Of a DNA stretch of 64,000 nucleotides, positions 23,001 through 38,000 are shown one piece after another. Location of the stretch: contig OZ024909.1 in NCBI GenBank assembly GCA_964017125.1, forward strand, positions 69,907,728 to 69,971,727. The letters run 5' to 3'. The stretch's first letter is position 1. Every line of letters begins with the position of its first letter. The notes below the pieces were generated by a model. It was not told the origin of the DNA. It saw only the letters and a list, made by a program, of their open reading frames with translations, and ran no database searches. Position numbers and translations under genes: made by a program. The stretch comes from Flabesymbios commensalis (taxonomy: Eukaryota > Annelida > Polychaeta > Terebellida > Flabelligeridae).

Positions 23001-26000
23001 CGTACGAAAAGCCACTCAGTTTTTTCATATATGACAATAATATGTTTGTTTTCGACTTGCTGTCATTTTGACCACTGGCACTGGGTAGGTAAGAATTGTT
23101 TTATTTTATTTTGTGTCACTTTAACCAAGTGATAGGTAGGAAATTTCTTTTATTTGGCACAAAATTCACTTCCATAGTAGAACCAGTATTCTGTACATAT
23201 TTTACAGGTTCATCTGCAAATATCCCAGACAAACAAGTGCTCTTAGGCAGAGCTGAGTAAAGTTGAAAACATTTGATTTTCTTTCGTAGCCTAAGTCTTC
23301 AGTTTCAAGTTCTGTTTTAGGCATGTTGGGGCTTAACTGCCTATCTGGGACCTTACCTGTAGATTCAATATTATCTCAGAACATGGCCCCGAGGCTCAAA
23401 TTCCTTTGCACTGTGATTCACATTGTGATAACTGGACACAAAAGTTTAAACTACTTTCACCACCAGAATGGCATGATAAGTGATCAATATATGACCCAAA
23501 AAATCAACAGGTTCCAGAAACCTATTTGCATTTGTACTAGCCTGGTGGGAATACCGCCTGGTGGTACTAAAATTCAAATAAAAATTAGCTTCTTTTTGGC
23601 TTTTTAAGTACGATACCAAAATCAACATCTTCTATTAATTTGATATATTCAATCAATTTAAAATACCAGCAGTAGCATACTGTATATAGTCTAGAACTTT
23701 GTTGATATTACCCTTTTTAGCTATGACATTAATTAGCAATCAACTGGGGAATAATTCCCAGTGTTAGTCTACATTACAGCCTGGGACGGTTTGCTGTCTA
23801 GAGCTGCTAAAACAAACATTCATGCACACTCACTAAAATGCCTGGTAATACACAGACATACGTTTCACTTTCTCCCAAACTTATACTCCATTGAGTAAAA
23901 CAAACATTCATGCACACTCACTAAAATGACTCGTAATGCACAGACATACGTTTTTCTCAACCTTTTTATTCCATTGAGTCCAATTAGAGGGCTGTTGCGG
24001 GGCAGGACAATACAACCTAGTAATTATATGATGTTGACCAGATGCTGGCTTAATGTTGGCCCGCTGTTTGCGACTCCGGCTCAACATCAAATCACCATTA
24101 TCAGTTCTCGATTTTGAAAGATTTGAGGTGAGAGCCAGCAGGGCACCCACCTAGCAGATCTACTGAGCCCATCATTTCATTTGAGTGCCCGAAATAAATT
24201 GACTTGTGTTAAATAGAAGAATTAGGCCCAAATCTAGCGAGCCACAAGGGCACAGTCATGCAGCTAATAAGAGCCCTGCAGTAAATTTGGGAGATTCAGG
24301 CACCCAGGCTCTCCTCAAAATCGAGCACAGATTGTCATGTGTCAATGTCCCGTTTTCTGTGAATAACCATACACACGCAGACATGTACACCAAAGGAAAT
24401 GGAAGTGAACATGTAGGTGCACATGCGCGGCACATGTGCACAGATATGTGCAAGGCTGGGTCTTCCAGTAAACACAAGACAAACAATATTTCGCCCATTC
24501 GAATGCCTGTTTGCGTCGTTGACAATTTTTTATTATGTTGATTATAATATTTGTTTTTAAATTGATTTTACCTAATTGATTGTGCTAAATAAAACATCTT
24601 CTAATTTGAGGGCGGGGTGTGGAAAATGTCTGACCGGCTGCGTTGTTTTCAAGATTAGACACAACCTACATCTCACGGTATAATGAATAATTAGGCTATA
24701 TGAAGAGTTTGCATGCGAAATAGCAACTGATTCTTCATCACGGAAGAGAAAAATGTGCTTTGCGAAAATGTAAAAAATATATTTGCTAACAATCGGTAGA
24801 ATTGGCCTTACACAAAACAAATCGCCCGCAGAACTTAAAGTCATGAACAAATCTTTAGAATACGAAAAAAATAGAATGGGCAATACTGATACACATATTA
24901 TCCGAGCAGAATTTGATCATGTTGATTTTGTGGAGCTATTTAATTATTTGGCAAGATTGTTTTCATTGTATTACATATGTAGCCTAATTTAATGTCATCC
25001 AGTTCATCAGATTAAGTTTATTCTAGACCAACTATAATGTCAAGAAATGAAAAAATCCATTTTTACTGCTTGACTCCAGTCCAATGGGTAACTGACCAAA
25101 AGCTGAATAAAAATTTCAAACAATTTAAATTATAATATTCAGCATATAGTTTTTCTAAATTTAACTATTATAGTCTCCAATTTGCATCTACTAGCCTATA
25201 TCAGGTTACAAAGACAATTTTGTATAATATGTGGCATAAAGATGGATAAGAGTCTTAAATTTATACTGCCAGCATTATTTCAGTCTATGCATGCGAGATG
25301 AATTTTGTCAATACATTCAATACTACATTGATTATAATTTTATTATAATTTATATAGGTCATATATTTTGTATGTTTCAGGTGTAGGTAAGAATCACAAA
25401 GATGCAGCTAGTGTACGAGCCACATATTCCATACCTGCTTCATGTGGTATTTACTACTTTGAAGTGAAAGTCATCAGCAAAGGACGTGATGGGTAAGACA
25501 AGAAAAGAACAATTTCAACTCAAGCTAATTCAAAATGGGCGACTTGTGGCCATTAAATATTGTCTTTAATATGTCTGATGATATCTGGTAAATCGTATCA
25601 GATAGCTAGACCATTAATCTACTATAAAATAAAGTGTGCAGTTTAAGGTAGGGATATGCCCTGAAAAATGTCAACTCGATCCAATTCAAAATCCGGGTGG
25701 AAATGAAATTAGCAACAATCTCTGGCTGTGGCTAAAGGGACATAATTTCACGTCTCTGATCTCTGTTTTTGGCAAAAAAGGTCCAGATAAGTTAAGCCGC
25801 AACAAGGGGAATCTTTTAGCATTTGGTGAAGTGGCGGGTGCTAGCGCTAACCCAGCAGAAGATGGCTGATTTCCGGCCATTTTTGAGTTTTAACCTGTAT
25901 GTTGCCGGGTCCGTATACATGGTATATAATATGCATTTTCAAGCAAATGTCGGACCAAATAAATTGACCTCTAATTGTAACAATTTTTGTGGCAGATGTT

Positions 26001-29000
26001 TATTAAATTTAAAAATAACATTTTGAAGTCTTATATTTTTTCATAAATATAATTATTTTTCGTCATTTGGAGCTGGAAATTGCGTTAGCAATTCCAGCTT
26101 CAAATGAATAAAAATGGTCTGAAACAATTCGGCAGCATAAGGGTTAATTTGCGTGATTTCTGGAAAACCGTGCCAGATAACTAGACCATTACTTTCAAAC
26201 AAAATGTGCGGTTTCATGAAGGGATATGCCCTGAAAAATTTCAACTCGATAAAATTCAAAATAACCCACTTGCGTCCATTATTGATTTTAAATGCATATT
26301 ATCTGGAAAATCCTGCCAGATAGCTGGACCATTAAGTAGGCTACTATAAAACAAAATGTGAGACTTCATGGACCCCCCTCTCAGGACCACTTTGTTGGCA
26401 AAGAAAATGAGAATATACTGCAGATTTTGCTGTAATTTCAGCTAAAATAGGCCATTTTAAGCAGTCGAATTTTAAACTCTGAATTTTTTTTCTCATGGGG
26501 GAGCCCCCCCCCCCTTCCAGACATTCCTGGCGGAAACCCTGTAAATAGTCAATGAGATATAGTAGAGTCAAAATTTTAAAAGTTATAATCTATAAAATAA
26601 TAAGCTTTTAAATGATGATTAGAGGCTGAGGCCTAATTCTGTCGCCTACAGGCCTTCTTCTAATTTGCATAATTAATTGTATTTACAAAGACTTGTCTAG
26701 ATGATATCTCAACCCTTAAACCAATAAATTAAACAATTTAAATTTTTACCCACTTGAAGTAGTGTCTCTCACTACCGCTACCCACAACTTTTTATTTATT
26801 TATTAATTGTCCCCTGAAGCCTCAAAATTTGGGGAAATGTTCAATAAATTTAATCATTATATCAGTAAAAAAACATTTCATTTCCAGGCCTGATTATGCT
26901 CAGCTTATAATATATTAGAATTTAACCATCAACTTTTTCGAATGTAAAATATGTCTCATAACTGTTAACCTTGAAAAAAAATGGCTTTCAATTCAAATCT
27001 GAATATTGTTCACTCACTTGAGGCTGTGGATCGTTGAGCAAGGCACAGTGTAAGTTCAGGATTCAGTTTGTTTTAAAATTTTGTGTACATAGCGATATCC
27101 AAACAATTTCCAGTTTCGACCTATTTTACCTGTCATTAATTAGAAAATATTTCTCTTTCAAGTTAGATTAGCAATTGACAAGATTTGTGTAGCTTTCTGC
27201 TGTAGACTCGATACTGAGCAAATTGAACCCTGAATAAAAGTGTTGAAATTTCAACAGAAAACTTACCAAAAGAACAGTTTATTTTAAGTCTACACATATT
27301 ATAGTCCTCGTGAAACTGATTTCCTGTGTTTGACAGTTATATGGGCATTGGACTTTGTGCACAAGGTGTCAACATGAACAGGCTGCCAGGTGAGATTTGT
27401 GTTTTTTCGCTGTGCCACAGATTTTTTATAGAGTGATTAATTATATTTAGCAGTAATGTTAGAACCAAAAATATCTCATATTTTAGAATTGTGTAAATCA
27501 AAAAACAAAAATAATTACAATAGGCCTTTAGATTTAGCATGAGAGATTTCAAATGTATACTTTTTTAAACCCTTAAAGCGCAAAATAAATCATTTTAATT
27601 TTCAACTACTTAGTACTTGCAGTTGCGTCTTGCTACTGCGACCCTCACCTTTATGTGGGTGAAATTTACTCATATTTGTTCAATTTGAGACAAAGGCAAG
27701 CATAATTTGCAAGTCTTGATGTGTAAATGCTCATTTCTTTCGCAATAACAGTGATTTGATTGGCTAAAAGGGATTAAAAATAAAAAGGATTATAGTCGTG
27801 CTTAGCAGTTAATTTCTTCAACCAGTTAGGCAGTTGACCGTGGTGAGTTTTTTTTCCCTCACCACCAATTTTTATCCTCCGCCCACGAAGTAGGGGTGGG
27901 GGATATTGTCATCACCATGTCTTGCTGTCCGCCTGTGCGTCCGTGTTTCGTTTCCGGACGATATCTTCGAAGCCGTTAGCCGAATTGTGAACGGATAATA
28001 ATCAGTTTTCGGATGATATATCTGAAAGTGTTTGCTGGGTTGTTTTCATATTGCACACACACATCCCTTAGGTCAACCCCAAAAGGCACATCTACACCCG
28101 GTGTAGATGTGCCTTTTGGGGTTATGACTTTTGACCAATTTTTTTACCTTTGATTTTGAGGCCATTATCGACTTTAATTGATGGTGCATGATAAGTTCAG
28201 TTTCCGGACAATATCTTGACAAGCTTTTTCTGGATTGTTTTCATATTGCATACACACATCCCCCAGGGGGTGTATGTGTGCCTTTTGGGGGTTGCTCCGA
28301 CCTAATTTTTGACCTTTGATTTTGAGGTCATTATTGACTTTTAATTGATGTCAGATGATAAGTTCAGTTTCCGGATGATATCTCGGAAAGTGGTAATATC
28401 ATTATTGTCTTTTTTGTTCAGTTAACTATTTAAAACCTATTTAGAGTTAGTTCTGAAAAAAATATGGGGACATATTCAATTGTCATTGTTGTCATGTGAA
28501 TTACACAAGTATCTTCTATTTGACAACCTCATTATCATCTGATTGCTCATATGACTGACATCTCATTATGCAAATTTCACGAAGTGATGTCAGGCTCTCA
28601 GTTTTGATACTACATAATGACTTTTGCAGGCTTTGATGGAGGGTAGAAAATACCACTCCTTAATTTTAACAGAAGTCAAGTGAAGTTCACACCTCATGCT
28701 CTAAATTACTTCAGTGTGCGACACTAACGCTCGACCGCTCGACCCAGTCCAGTAATCCTGGCACCGGGCGAGTACACATTCTCAGGCACTCGACCTGCTG
28801 GTCGAGTATATATTCAAGGCCTTATCTGCTATGTAACGTTACTAGGCCTATACTAGTATTGTCAGCATGTCTGACCAGTGCATGGATAGTCTGCATTAGC
28901 GGTATTAGGACAACGCGGCGCTGTCATTAAGCCACGCGACATTGGTTAGAGCTCCCTGCACGTGCCAGCCTCCATCCACTCTCATGCCGCCACTGTGAGC

Positions 29001-32000
29001 GCGCTGGCAGCAGTTGTAGATGGTGTGGTAATACAGGCCGACACCCTGTGCAGCCACGGCCCGCTATTGGCTTAGACGACGCAGTTACCATCACATTTCA
29101 TCTTTGAATGTTCTCATTTGGGTACGACAATATCTTAATATGGTATTTGTTTTTAGACACATCAGAATAATAGAAAAGCGTCGGCGGCATAGTGTATGAA
29201 TGCTTTAAAAAGACGTAGGCCTAACTGATTAAATTTACGTCTAATTTCACACAGTGTGTAGGCCTCAGAATGTCTGCATAGAAGCAGACCGTCCCGATGA
29301 CGTCATCTACTCTTGCCGACCTTCGCCCGCCATTGATTAAATGGTGGTATAACTATATCATCCCTGCATGGACATCGTGTATACATGTGCGCTCAGGGTT
29401 GAGCACGTGTCAAGTCGTATGTCCCTCGGCGCTACTATAGTCACAATAGTAGAAACAGATCCATACCTCACATATTTGGATGACCAGTGGATGCCAACTG
29501 CTAACAGCCTAAGACATGAGCTAGCGCGAAAAACAGATGCTTCAAATCTTACTTAGCATTAAGCCTATAAATTGGTGTCGCATTATCGCTGGGAATTTAA
29601 CAGGGGCACTTGTAAATCAATGATCACTAGTGCAATGATTATGAACTGTTATTAGTTTTGTTGTAAGCAAAACTGACATGGTGTCGTCATTCTGACACAA
29701 CTCAACGATTAATTACCCAACACACACAGGTGTTATTCAATGCTGGTCCACCTGTACGACGCTGACCCAGTGTTAAAACAAGATGTACAACAACTAGGCT
29801 ACATTAACAGTTGCATACCGCGTTTACACCCACGCTCACAACACGCTGACCGTGGCTCAACCATGTTGACACAGCTACATGAAGCAGGCTGGTGTCTGGT
29901 AGATTTTTTCAAGCCAGCAGATATTCTGGTAATACAGGGTACAGCAAAATCGGGGGGGGGGGGGGGGGGTGAGTGCGTTTATTAGGGATAATACGGTATA
30001 TACACAGACGGAACGCTTAAGCCATCTAGAGCCAAGTAGACTCCAGATGCAAATATGTTATTTATATTATTTGATTATGTGACTTGATATCATCTAAATT
30101 GACTCTTCAATGTGAAATAACAAGTGATTATTATGGTATTATGCTATATGTTTGTCTTTGTTATTTTTAGCTATTTTTATAAAAATCACAATGATTGCGG
30201 GTTGTACATCACTTGTACATAATTTGTTTCTTTTTTAAGTCCATACCGTATCAGATTCGAACTTACCTGGTCTAGTGACATGTCACCAGGTCTAGTGATA
30301 AACTAAATTTACTCGACCTGCTGGTCTAGTGATACAAAATGTTAATGTCACACCCTGTTACTTGCATTAGACATGTATGTGTTTGGGGTGTGCAATTAAT
30401 AACTCGTCTTTATTTTCTATTCCAACTTAGGTCCAACAGAGTGCAAAGGTACCATGCACCTCAGATAACCTTTATCTGTTTTTTTTCAGTGTATGATTTT
30501 TTTCATTTACTTTCATTGATTTTATCAAACAGCAAATGTTAATAAATTACACAGCATTTGTAGAGTTGTACAAAAATAATTCAAGGTATAAAAAATTCTT
30601 GAAAAAGGGATATTTAGTTTAGCTGCAAATATCTAAATTTATTTCAATTTTTAACAGAAGATATCAGAACTGGAAGCTAGTACAGTGATGTATTGTTATC
30701 TAGATGTATTTAGGTGGTTGTGATACCATAAGATCATTCAGTACTCATGCTGCTTTCACAGTTTGAATTGGTTTATGAAAAAAATGTGTGGTAGTTGAAA
30801 ATTCTTTGCAATGTCCCTGAATTTTGTCATCAGCTAAATGTACGAAGCCTGAATACTATACTATTGATAAGTGTCTTGCATAATATGTGCCCTGAAAAAT
30901 GATTTTAGGTGTTATATATATAACAGGTTGGGAAAAGCAATCCTATGGTTATCATGGCGATGATGGCCATTCATTTTGCTCCTCTGGAACTGGCAAACCA
31001 TATGGCCCAACATTTACTACAGGAGATGTCATTGGTTGCTGCATCAATCTCATTGACAACACCTGCTTTTATACCAAAAATGGTGTTAATTTGGGTGAGT
31101 TTTTTCTTGCAAATTTTTAGAATCACTAGAATTAGAATCACTAATTTTATAAGTTTTAGCTTTGGCAAAAAAACAGCAGTGATTGACCAAGCCTTCAATT
31201 GCCAGAGCTTCAATTTTTACCTTTTGATTGAAAATGTTTGATAATTTAAAAAAATTGTGTTTAAGCTTGATCTCTATTGTCATTTTCGTTTGTTATTTCA
31301 TTGGTCACTAGTTTATTGTCATGATTGTTAGTCTTTGATACATCATCACAATAATATAACTGTACAAGGAGTGAAATCGGAAAATACGGCACAGGTCTGT
31401 GACCGGTACAAATAGATCTATGTCAATATCATTGGATTTCATATTTTATTACCCCTCTTTGATATATATTAATATATTAAGTTTTTATACATTTTTTATA
31501 GGTATTGCCTTCAGAGATCTACCAGTAAGTGTTTTTTTTATATTTAGTGTGCAATTTCGATAACATGTTTTTGATGTACGTTAACTTAGTCATTGCAATT
31601 CCAAGGTTTGCATCAACGGAGCACTAATAAATATCTCAGTCACAATGACCCGTAATAATACTTCACAAGCCAAAAGGGTATTGAAAACAGTTTTTCCTGA
31701 AGTCGCTTCAAAGAATGGCATTCTTAGCGGTCATTGTGACAGACGTATTAAATAGACTATCAAGAACATAATTTTTTTTATTTCACAGGCTAACCTTTAT
31801 CCAACCGTAGGACTTCAAACACCAGGAGAGGTGGTGGAAGCTAATTTTGGAAGCAGTCATTTCGTCTTTGATATTGAAGATTACATGAGGGTAAGTTTTT
31901 GTCAGATCCGGTTATTTGTGCCCTCATTTCTAAATAAAAAATTAATGGTGAAATTCAAGGGTGTTCTTTTCATAACTACATACTCTTACTATACATTGTA

Positions 32001-35000
32001 AGGTATTCATGAAACACTATGCTATACTTATTATTTTGTTCGTCTGGTTTTATGTTTAAATGTACCCTGAAATAAATACAGTTTAAAATCACATTAAGTT
32101 TTCACATGTGAATTCATTTTCTCATACACTTGATGCAATTTTTTTGAAAAGCAAGTTCAGCACTGTAATTCTGTTTGCCAAGAGTTGATTGTAAATGTAC
32201 ACCCAGAAATAATGAGACTGACATCTTTCTTGCCAGAATATGTGATGTCTGCCTAGTTTGTAGGGTTGAATTTGCCATATGTGACCCAATATGGCAAAAT
32301 AAGTCGCAGTTGACAAACGGTGCTAGGCCCGTTAAAAGCCAAAATGACTTTGATTTGACCTATTTCTTATTTTTACATAAGTTTTTATTTTTAACATATG
32401 ATTACTCCCAAATTCTAAAATGGTGCCAGATAAAAATAGGTGTATATGTTGAAAAAATATGTTATTTTAATTTTAGTCCCATTTATACTTGAAACGAAGA
32501 TTTTTGTTTCTATTTGCATGCTACTATGGAAACAACCTATAATAAGTAAGAAATGTTCATGCAGTGGAAAAATCCAGATGATCAAAACCTCCGACATATA
32601 CATTTGAAGTAAAACTTCTAACAGATACATTTGAAGTTTACAAAACTTTAGAGCTGTTTATTTATTATTGAAAAATAAGGTCTAGCTGAATATTTATTTT
32701 ATTCTGTCATTTTGTCAATCATGTTATTTCTTATCTGATTTTTTAAGGAGTGGAGGATGAAGACAAAGACAACAATTGAGAGATTCCCTGTCCTTGATAG
32801 AAAAGGGGAGTGGCAAACGGCACTACAGAGGTAAGACCCGAAATAGTAAAAGTCTGAGCTATCACTCTGACTGCTTTGATATATTCATTGATTAGCAAAG
32901 TTTTGAGGATAATTTTTTTGGAAATATTTCTTCTGACTAATAATACATGTACTTGTAAGAGAAACAGGTAGATAATTTATCGCATTGCATGATCTGTTAT
33001 AATATGTGATGCCGATTTAATTGAAATAAAACATAATGAGTAAGAGAGAGTTCCAAAACACCATGTTAGTTTAAACCATGAAGTGGCATCGGGTAGCTGC
33101 TTCCGGTGATAAACTTTTTGTATTAAGATATGGGAGTCAACTTTTTGTAAACAATAAGTTTCTGTAGTTATCATAAAGACTCATAGGCTGACAACATTTG
33201 ATTGATTTTTTCCTTCATAATTGCTTTGAAATATATATATATATCTCTTCACATTATTTTGTGTAAAGTTGAATGTATGACGGTAGCTAATTTTATTAAT
33301 GTGTTAATCATTGAATAATTGTTGCAGGATTGTTTCCACATATCTAGTTCATCATGGTTACTGTGCTACTGCAGAATCATTTGCTCGAAATACTGGTCAA
33401 TCATTTGAAGAGGAGCTGGCTTCCATCAAAAATAGACAAAGTCAGTGTTATTAAACATTCTTTTCCGAGTATACATTATTTTAAATTAAAGAAATGAAAC
33501 TGAATCTGCTCAATTAATTTTTAGCCCGCCTTTAGTTTTTTTTAAAGGTGGGCTATTCCAATTGAATTTTGGGGCATCAGCATTAACATTTACTTTTGGG
33601 CACGATAACTTGACTTATGTATCCTGCTCATATTTGTTCTGCAGATTCAATAATGGCTGAAAAAAATCTAAATTACTGATTTATCACATTTTACTTCTTT
33701 AAATAAGTCTCCACCCACTATGTGGTGGAGACATATTTTTTTTAGTGTTGTCTGTTGTTGTTGTTATTTTTATTCTACACAGACAGACAGACAGATATTT
33801 TATTGACAGAAAGAAAGTCAATCCAGACTTATTTGTCATAGAAATAAGAGAGAGATATGTACATGTATATACAACATTGTTAATTTGTTAAAATCATATG
33901 ACAATATTAATACATAGAATGACATACATAACTAAAATCATGTTAACTGGCATTGCCATAAGAAACACTGGGTATATACTTAAAATAAAATTGAAAGGCA
34001 TTGCCAGGGTAACATAGGGTCTATCATTTCTTTTCTCGCATCAAAACCAGAGATAAAATAGCTACTAAGTGCATAATTATGCTACAGTAATTGGAGAATG
34101 TATTAAGACAATGTTAAAAATTACACGATATTTTTAAAAATCAAATATTATAGCGTGCAAGTACAATCAATGTGACAATCCGTGACACAGGTAGCTCCGA
34201 GCCTTGTGACCATGCAAGCACAATCGCTATGAGCTCGGCGATTTTCCCTGATATAGACTAGTGATGCAAATTTAACAACAGTAATACTACCGAAACACAA
34301 TATATACATACTAATAAAAATCAGACATGGTGGTTCGTCGACTGCCAACAAGCCTACAATTTGATGAGGTGAACGCTCCCCAGTCATCAATATTCAGCTG
34401 ATTTTCACAATTTTCTTTCTGAACACCCTCTGATAGATTGCTCTGGTTGAATTCGAAAATCAGCTAATTTGCATATCCGAGATGGTCGCCATAGGACTTC
34501 TGTTATATAGCTCCATCATTACTGCATTGGAGATAAACTTTTAATTGTGGGAGGTGGAGACTTTCATATTTGCTATGCAAATGTAACATCTAGTTTTACC
34601 TTGTTTTTCATGTATCCTGCTCAGATTTGTTCTGCATATTACTAATAACCAGTTCTCGTGCAAGTTTGATAATGGTGACAGGCTATTGCTGAATGTACTC
34701 TTGTTTTATCAACTATTGCTTGGCAGTGCATCTTGTGAAAATAATTTTTTTTTTTTTTTCATAGGAATACAGAGGTTGGTTCTTGATGGGAGAATGGGTG
34801 AAGCAATTGAAAAAACTCAGCAGCTTTATCCGGGTCTGTTGGATCAAAACAAAAACTTGTTATTTATGTTAAAATGCAGACAATTTATCGAAATGGTGAA
34901 TGGTACAGACAGTGAAGTGCGAGGTAGTACACTATGCAGCCCCAAGTCACAAGGTGTGCACAGTAGTCGGTCCAGTCCTAACATGAGCCCCACTCACCAT

Positions 35001-38000
35001 CCACATCACCCCTCACACCACCCTCCCTGTGCTAAAGGGAAAGATTCAGGTAGTAACAGCCCCAGTCAGACTTCATCTCATCTCTCCAACATGCACTCTC
35101 CACATAGTGGTTCTGGTTTAAATAGCATCTCTGAGGATGCTATGAATTCACATAACTCTGCCATAAATGGTAACTCCCCTGGACTTGATGGTGTACCGCT
35201 GATAGAGGACACTGCCTATGATGTGATGGACACAAGTGACGGGGAAGACAGGTTACTCTTAAATGGAAGCTCACAATGTGTTAATGGTTCTCACAGTCCT
35301 AAGCTTGAAGAAGGTGGTGATAACGACATGATGGGTATGTATGAAAAACTTTGAATCAAACATGTGAAAATGTATTGTAATCTAAATTGTACGTTACCTA
35401 TCAAAGAAACATAAGATTTGCATTTGCATTATTTTTCTGGAATTTTTTTAGAACTGTTTTGTTGGATTGATATGAAGTTTAATTTTAATAAGACTTTGAA
35501 TGAATTTTTTGCTTTGACAAAAAAAAAAAATATTGTAGTTATGGTAATGGTTTGATTAAAATGCCTCGTTTGCCAAATTTTTTCATGCGAGCCTGCCTTT
35601 GGTATGTTATTTTGCTGATGCTGTTCATCAGCACATGTAAAGGGGGACTATAACATGTATAAGATCCACTGAACTGATCCATTACAATGCCCATATTCAG
35701 CAGTATTGTGTTTCTTTTTATATTAAGTATGTATACATCGAAAAACATTGCTTATTTTGTTTGTATTCCTTGTAAACCTTAATGACATAAAACATATTTT
35801 AAATCAAAAAAAAAAACCCTTTACCTTCCTCTTGTGCATATGAATTGTGTCTATTATTGCACAGTAATTCTTTTGATATCTGATAAGGTCCCTTATGGCT
35901 ACGATGTAGCTAGAAGTGACCTTATAAGATATCAAAGAACTGTTAATGATGCAGACACTGTTTTGCACCCAATGGATTTTAAATTTTTTAATGAAATTTT
36001 AAATCTAGTGTAATACAAGGTCCAATTAATTTTGAAAATTTTGTGTAGCGATTTGCAACCAAGCTCTGCATTCCTTGGGTTTTTGCTGTCATTCAAAATG
36101 ATATTTTTTTTGCATATCAATTGCGTGTTTGATTAACAATTGGCCAAAATTGTGTAGTTTTTTTGTATAGCTATTTGCTAATGTGCGCCATATACATTAC
36201 CAGCAAATAAAATGTTATTTAAATGAAATGGTAATCTATTACGTAGAGGTGGATTGTAACAGCAAACGTCAGCTGTGTGGGGGGACACAAGCGGCTGTTG
36301 AGTGCATGCTACAGTTTGGACGAGAACTTCACGCAATGAGCGAACAACTCAGGAGAGACCATGGATCAAATCCTGCAAACAAAAAGGCACTAAGGGTTAG
36401 GATACATTTATAGTTCATGTATGCATGTATATCTGAGTGCCACCGGCAACTATATCAGAAGAGTTTGACATGTATAGTTATCAGAATTAGAAGTAAATGT
36501 ATGTAAGATAAATTTTCTAATCTATAAATTTTGTAATCATTTAAATCAATGATATTTGTTAGTTACCTACCTGGAGCACTCATGTGCATTTCTGCTTTGC
36601 TGAACTAACCATTTTGTTACTACACATAGTTTTAGAACTTGGTGTGTCTTTTAAATATGTAGGACAGATTAATGATTAAAGTGTTTTGTCTCTCTCGGTG
36701 AAATCTCCAGAAATGTACGTGATTAACCCTTATAGTTATAAAATCTAATTGTTACCAACTTGAGGTTGTCTCTCTCTCTACAGCGAATCACAACTCCAAG
36801 TGATTAAAAAATCATTTGTACAATTGGAATCAAAACTTGTCAATCTAGCAAACTTAATGCTCATTTCAATGATTTCAGTAAATGTGTCACAAAATTAATA
36901 GCACTGTCATCACAGATATGTATTGATATTATTTTATTTTTTCGCAGGATGCATTTAGCCTTTTAGCGTACTCTGATCCTTGGTCCAGCCCTGTAGGAAA
37001 TCAACTTCATCCTGTACAGCGGGAACCTATATGTGCTATTCTCAATAGTGCTATTCTAGGTAAGTGTCTGGAAGCCAGTTGATGTTCTGAAATATTTTTG
37101 CTACATATTTAGTATTTCCAACTGATCATGATGAGGTAGAATATACTGTGACATTTCTAATTCTAAACGCTTTAGGAAATTAACCACTATTTTTCTTTTA
37201 TTTCTGCTGATCATCTTCAATTCTTTAAAATGAACAGTAAAGGGGAATGTTTCATAGTCAACTCGCCACCTTATTCATTTTGTGAGGTCGGGTTTGTTAT
37301 TTTCACTAAGATTGATTGTTTAGTTGTGAAGTAATATTATATAGATAAAACGAAAGTTATGATTCCTGTTGAAGTTAATTGAGAAAACCATACACTTGGA
37401 GATGCTAATGAGTGCAATAGCTTTAGGCTGATTTTTTTAAGCATAATGTACGGTTTAACGATGATTAAAAATATGAAGCAATTTCCGGGAAGTTAACCCT
37501 TGAAGCGTTGAATATTAAAAAAAAAACTATGGCGATCAAAGTGTTTTTTTCAATTTGAAATCAACATAAATGGCTTAGTTAGGTCTTTCTGACTCATTAG
37601 AATACCTATGTTGTGGGTCTACGGCCATTAGATATATTTTTACTCTTACAGTGCTGGGATCGAAGTCAATCCCCGCGCTGTAAGGGTTAAAGGGTTAACC
37701 AAAGAAAGATTGAAAAATAGCTATTAACCCTTATGCTGCTAGGACTGTGTACTGCAGTCTGCTATATACATTTTGAAATAAGGTTCAAAACGAATGAAAT
37801 CTCACCGAAATTGATGACATATTTTACAGTAAATACTTAATCAATCAAATGATTCGATTTGAGAGATGTCTATTTTGGAAATATAAATATGAAGCTTTAA
37901 ATTAATGAAAAATAGTAACAAATAATTCTGCAGGACACGGGTTGAATGATGATTTCATGTTACTTCTTTGCAGAATCACACAACCTGCCAAAGACACCAC

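Larger units (their letters stand above)
23013..25380. other. RANBP9/10 intron 1, remainder
   Basis: Intronic. It holds a two-copy tandem repeat at 23,809-23,958 and a CCAACATTGG-family unit near 24,030. Otherwise no recognisable element or exon was seen. Confidence 0.5.
28712..30357. mobile_element. 1.65-kb hAT-like element, TTACTT duplication
   Basis: The ends CAGTGTGCGACACTAACG and (inverted) CAGGGTGTGACATTAACA are TIRs; subterminal CTCGACCTGCTGGTC blocks occur at both sides (28,790 and 30,312). TTACTT is duplicated at 28,706-28,711 and 30,358-30,363. It lies in RANBP9/10 intron 3 and has no transposase frame. A 6-bp duplication suits the hAT6 group (inference). It contains a CCAACATTGG-family unit and an 18-G run. 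Confidence 0.8.

Noticed and set aside
23323-23607. 94-codon plus-strand frame in RANBP9/10 intron 1
   Set aside because: No recognisable motif, no splice context, and a length expected by chance in intronic DNA.
36183-36246. Upstream part of the frame containing exon 10 of RANBP9/10
   Set aside because: The ATG at 36,183 is intronic; the TAG acceptor at 36,246 and phase with exon 9 define the true exon start.
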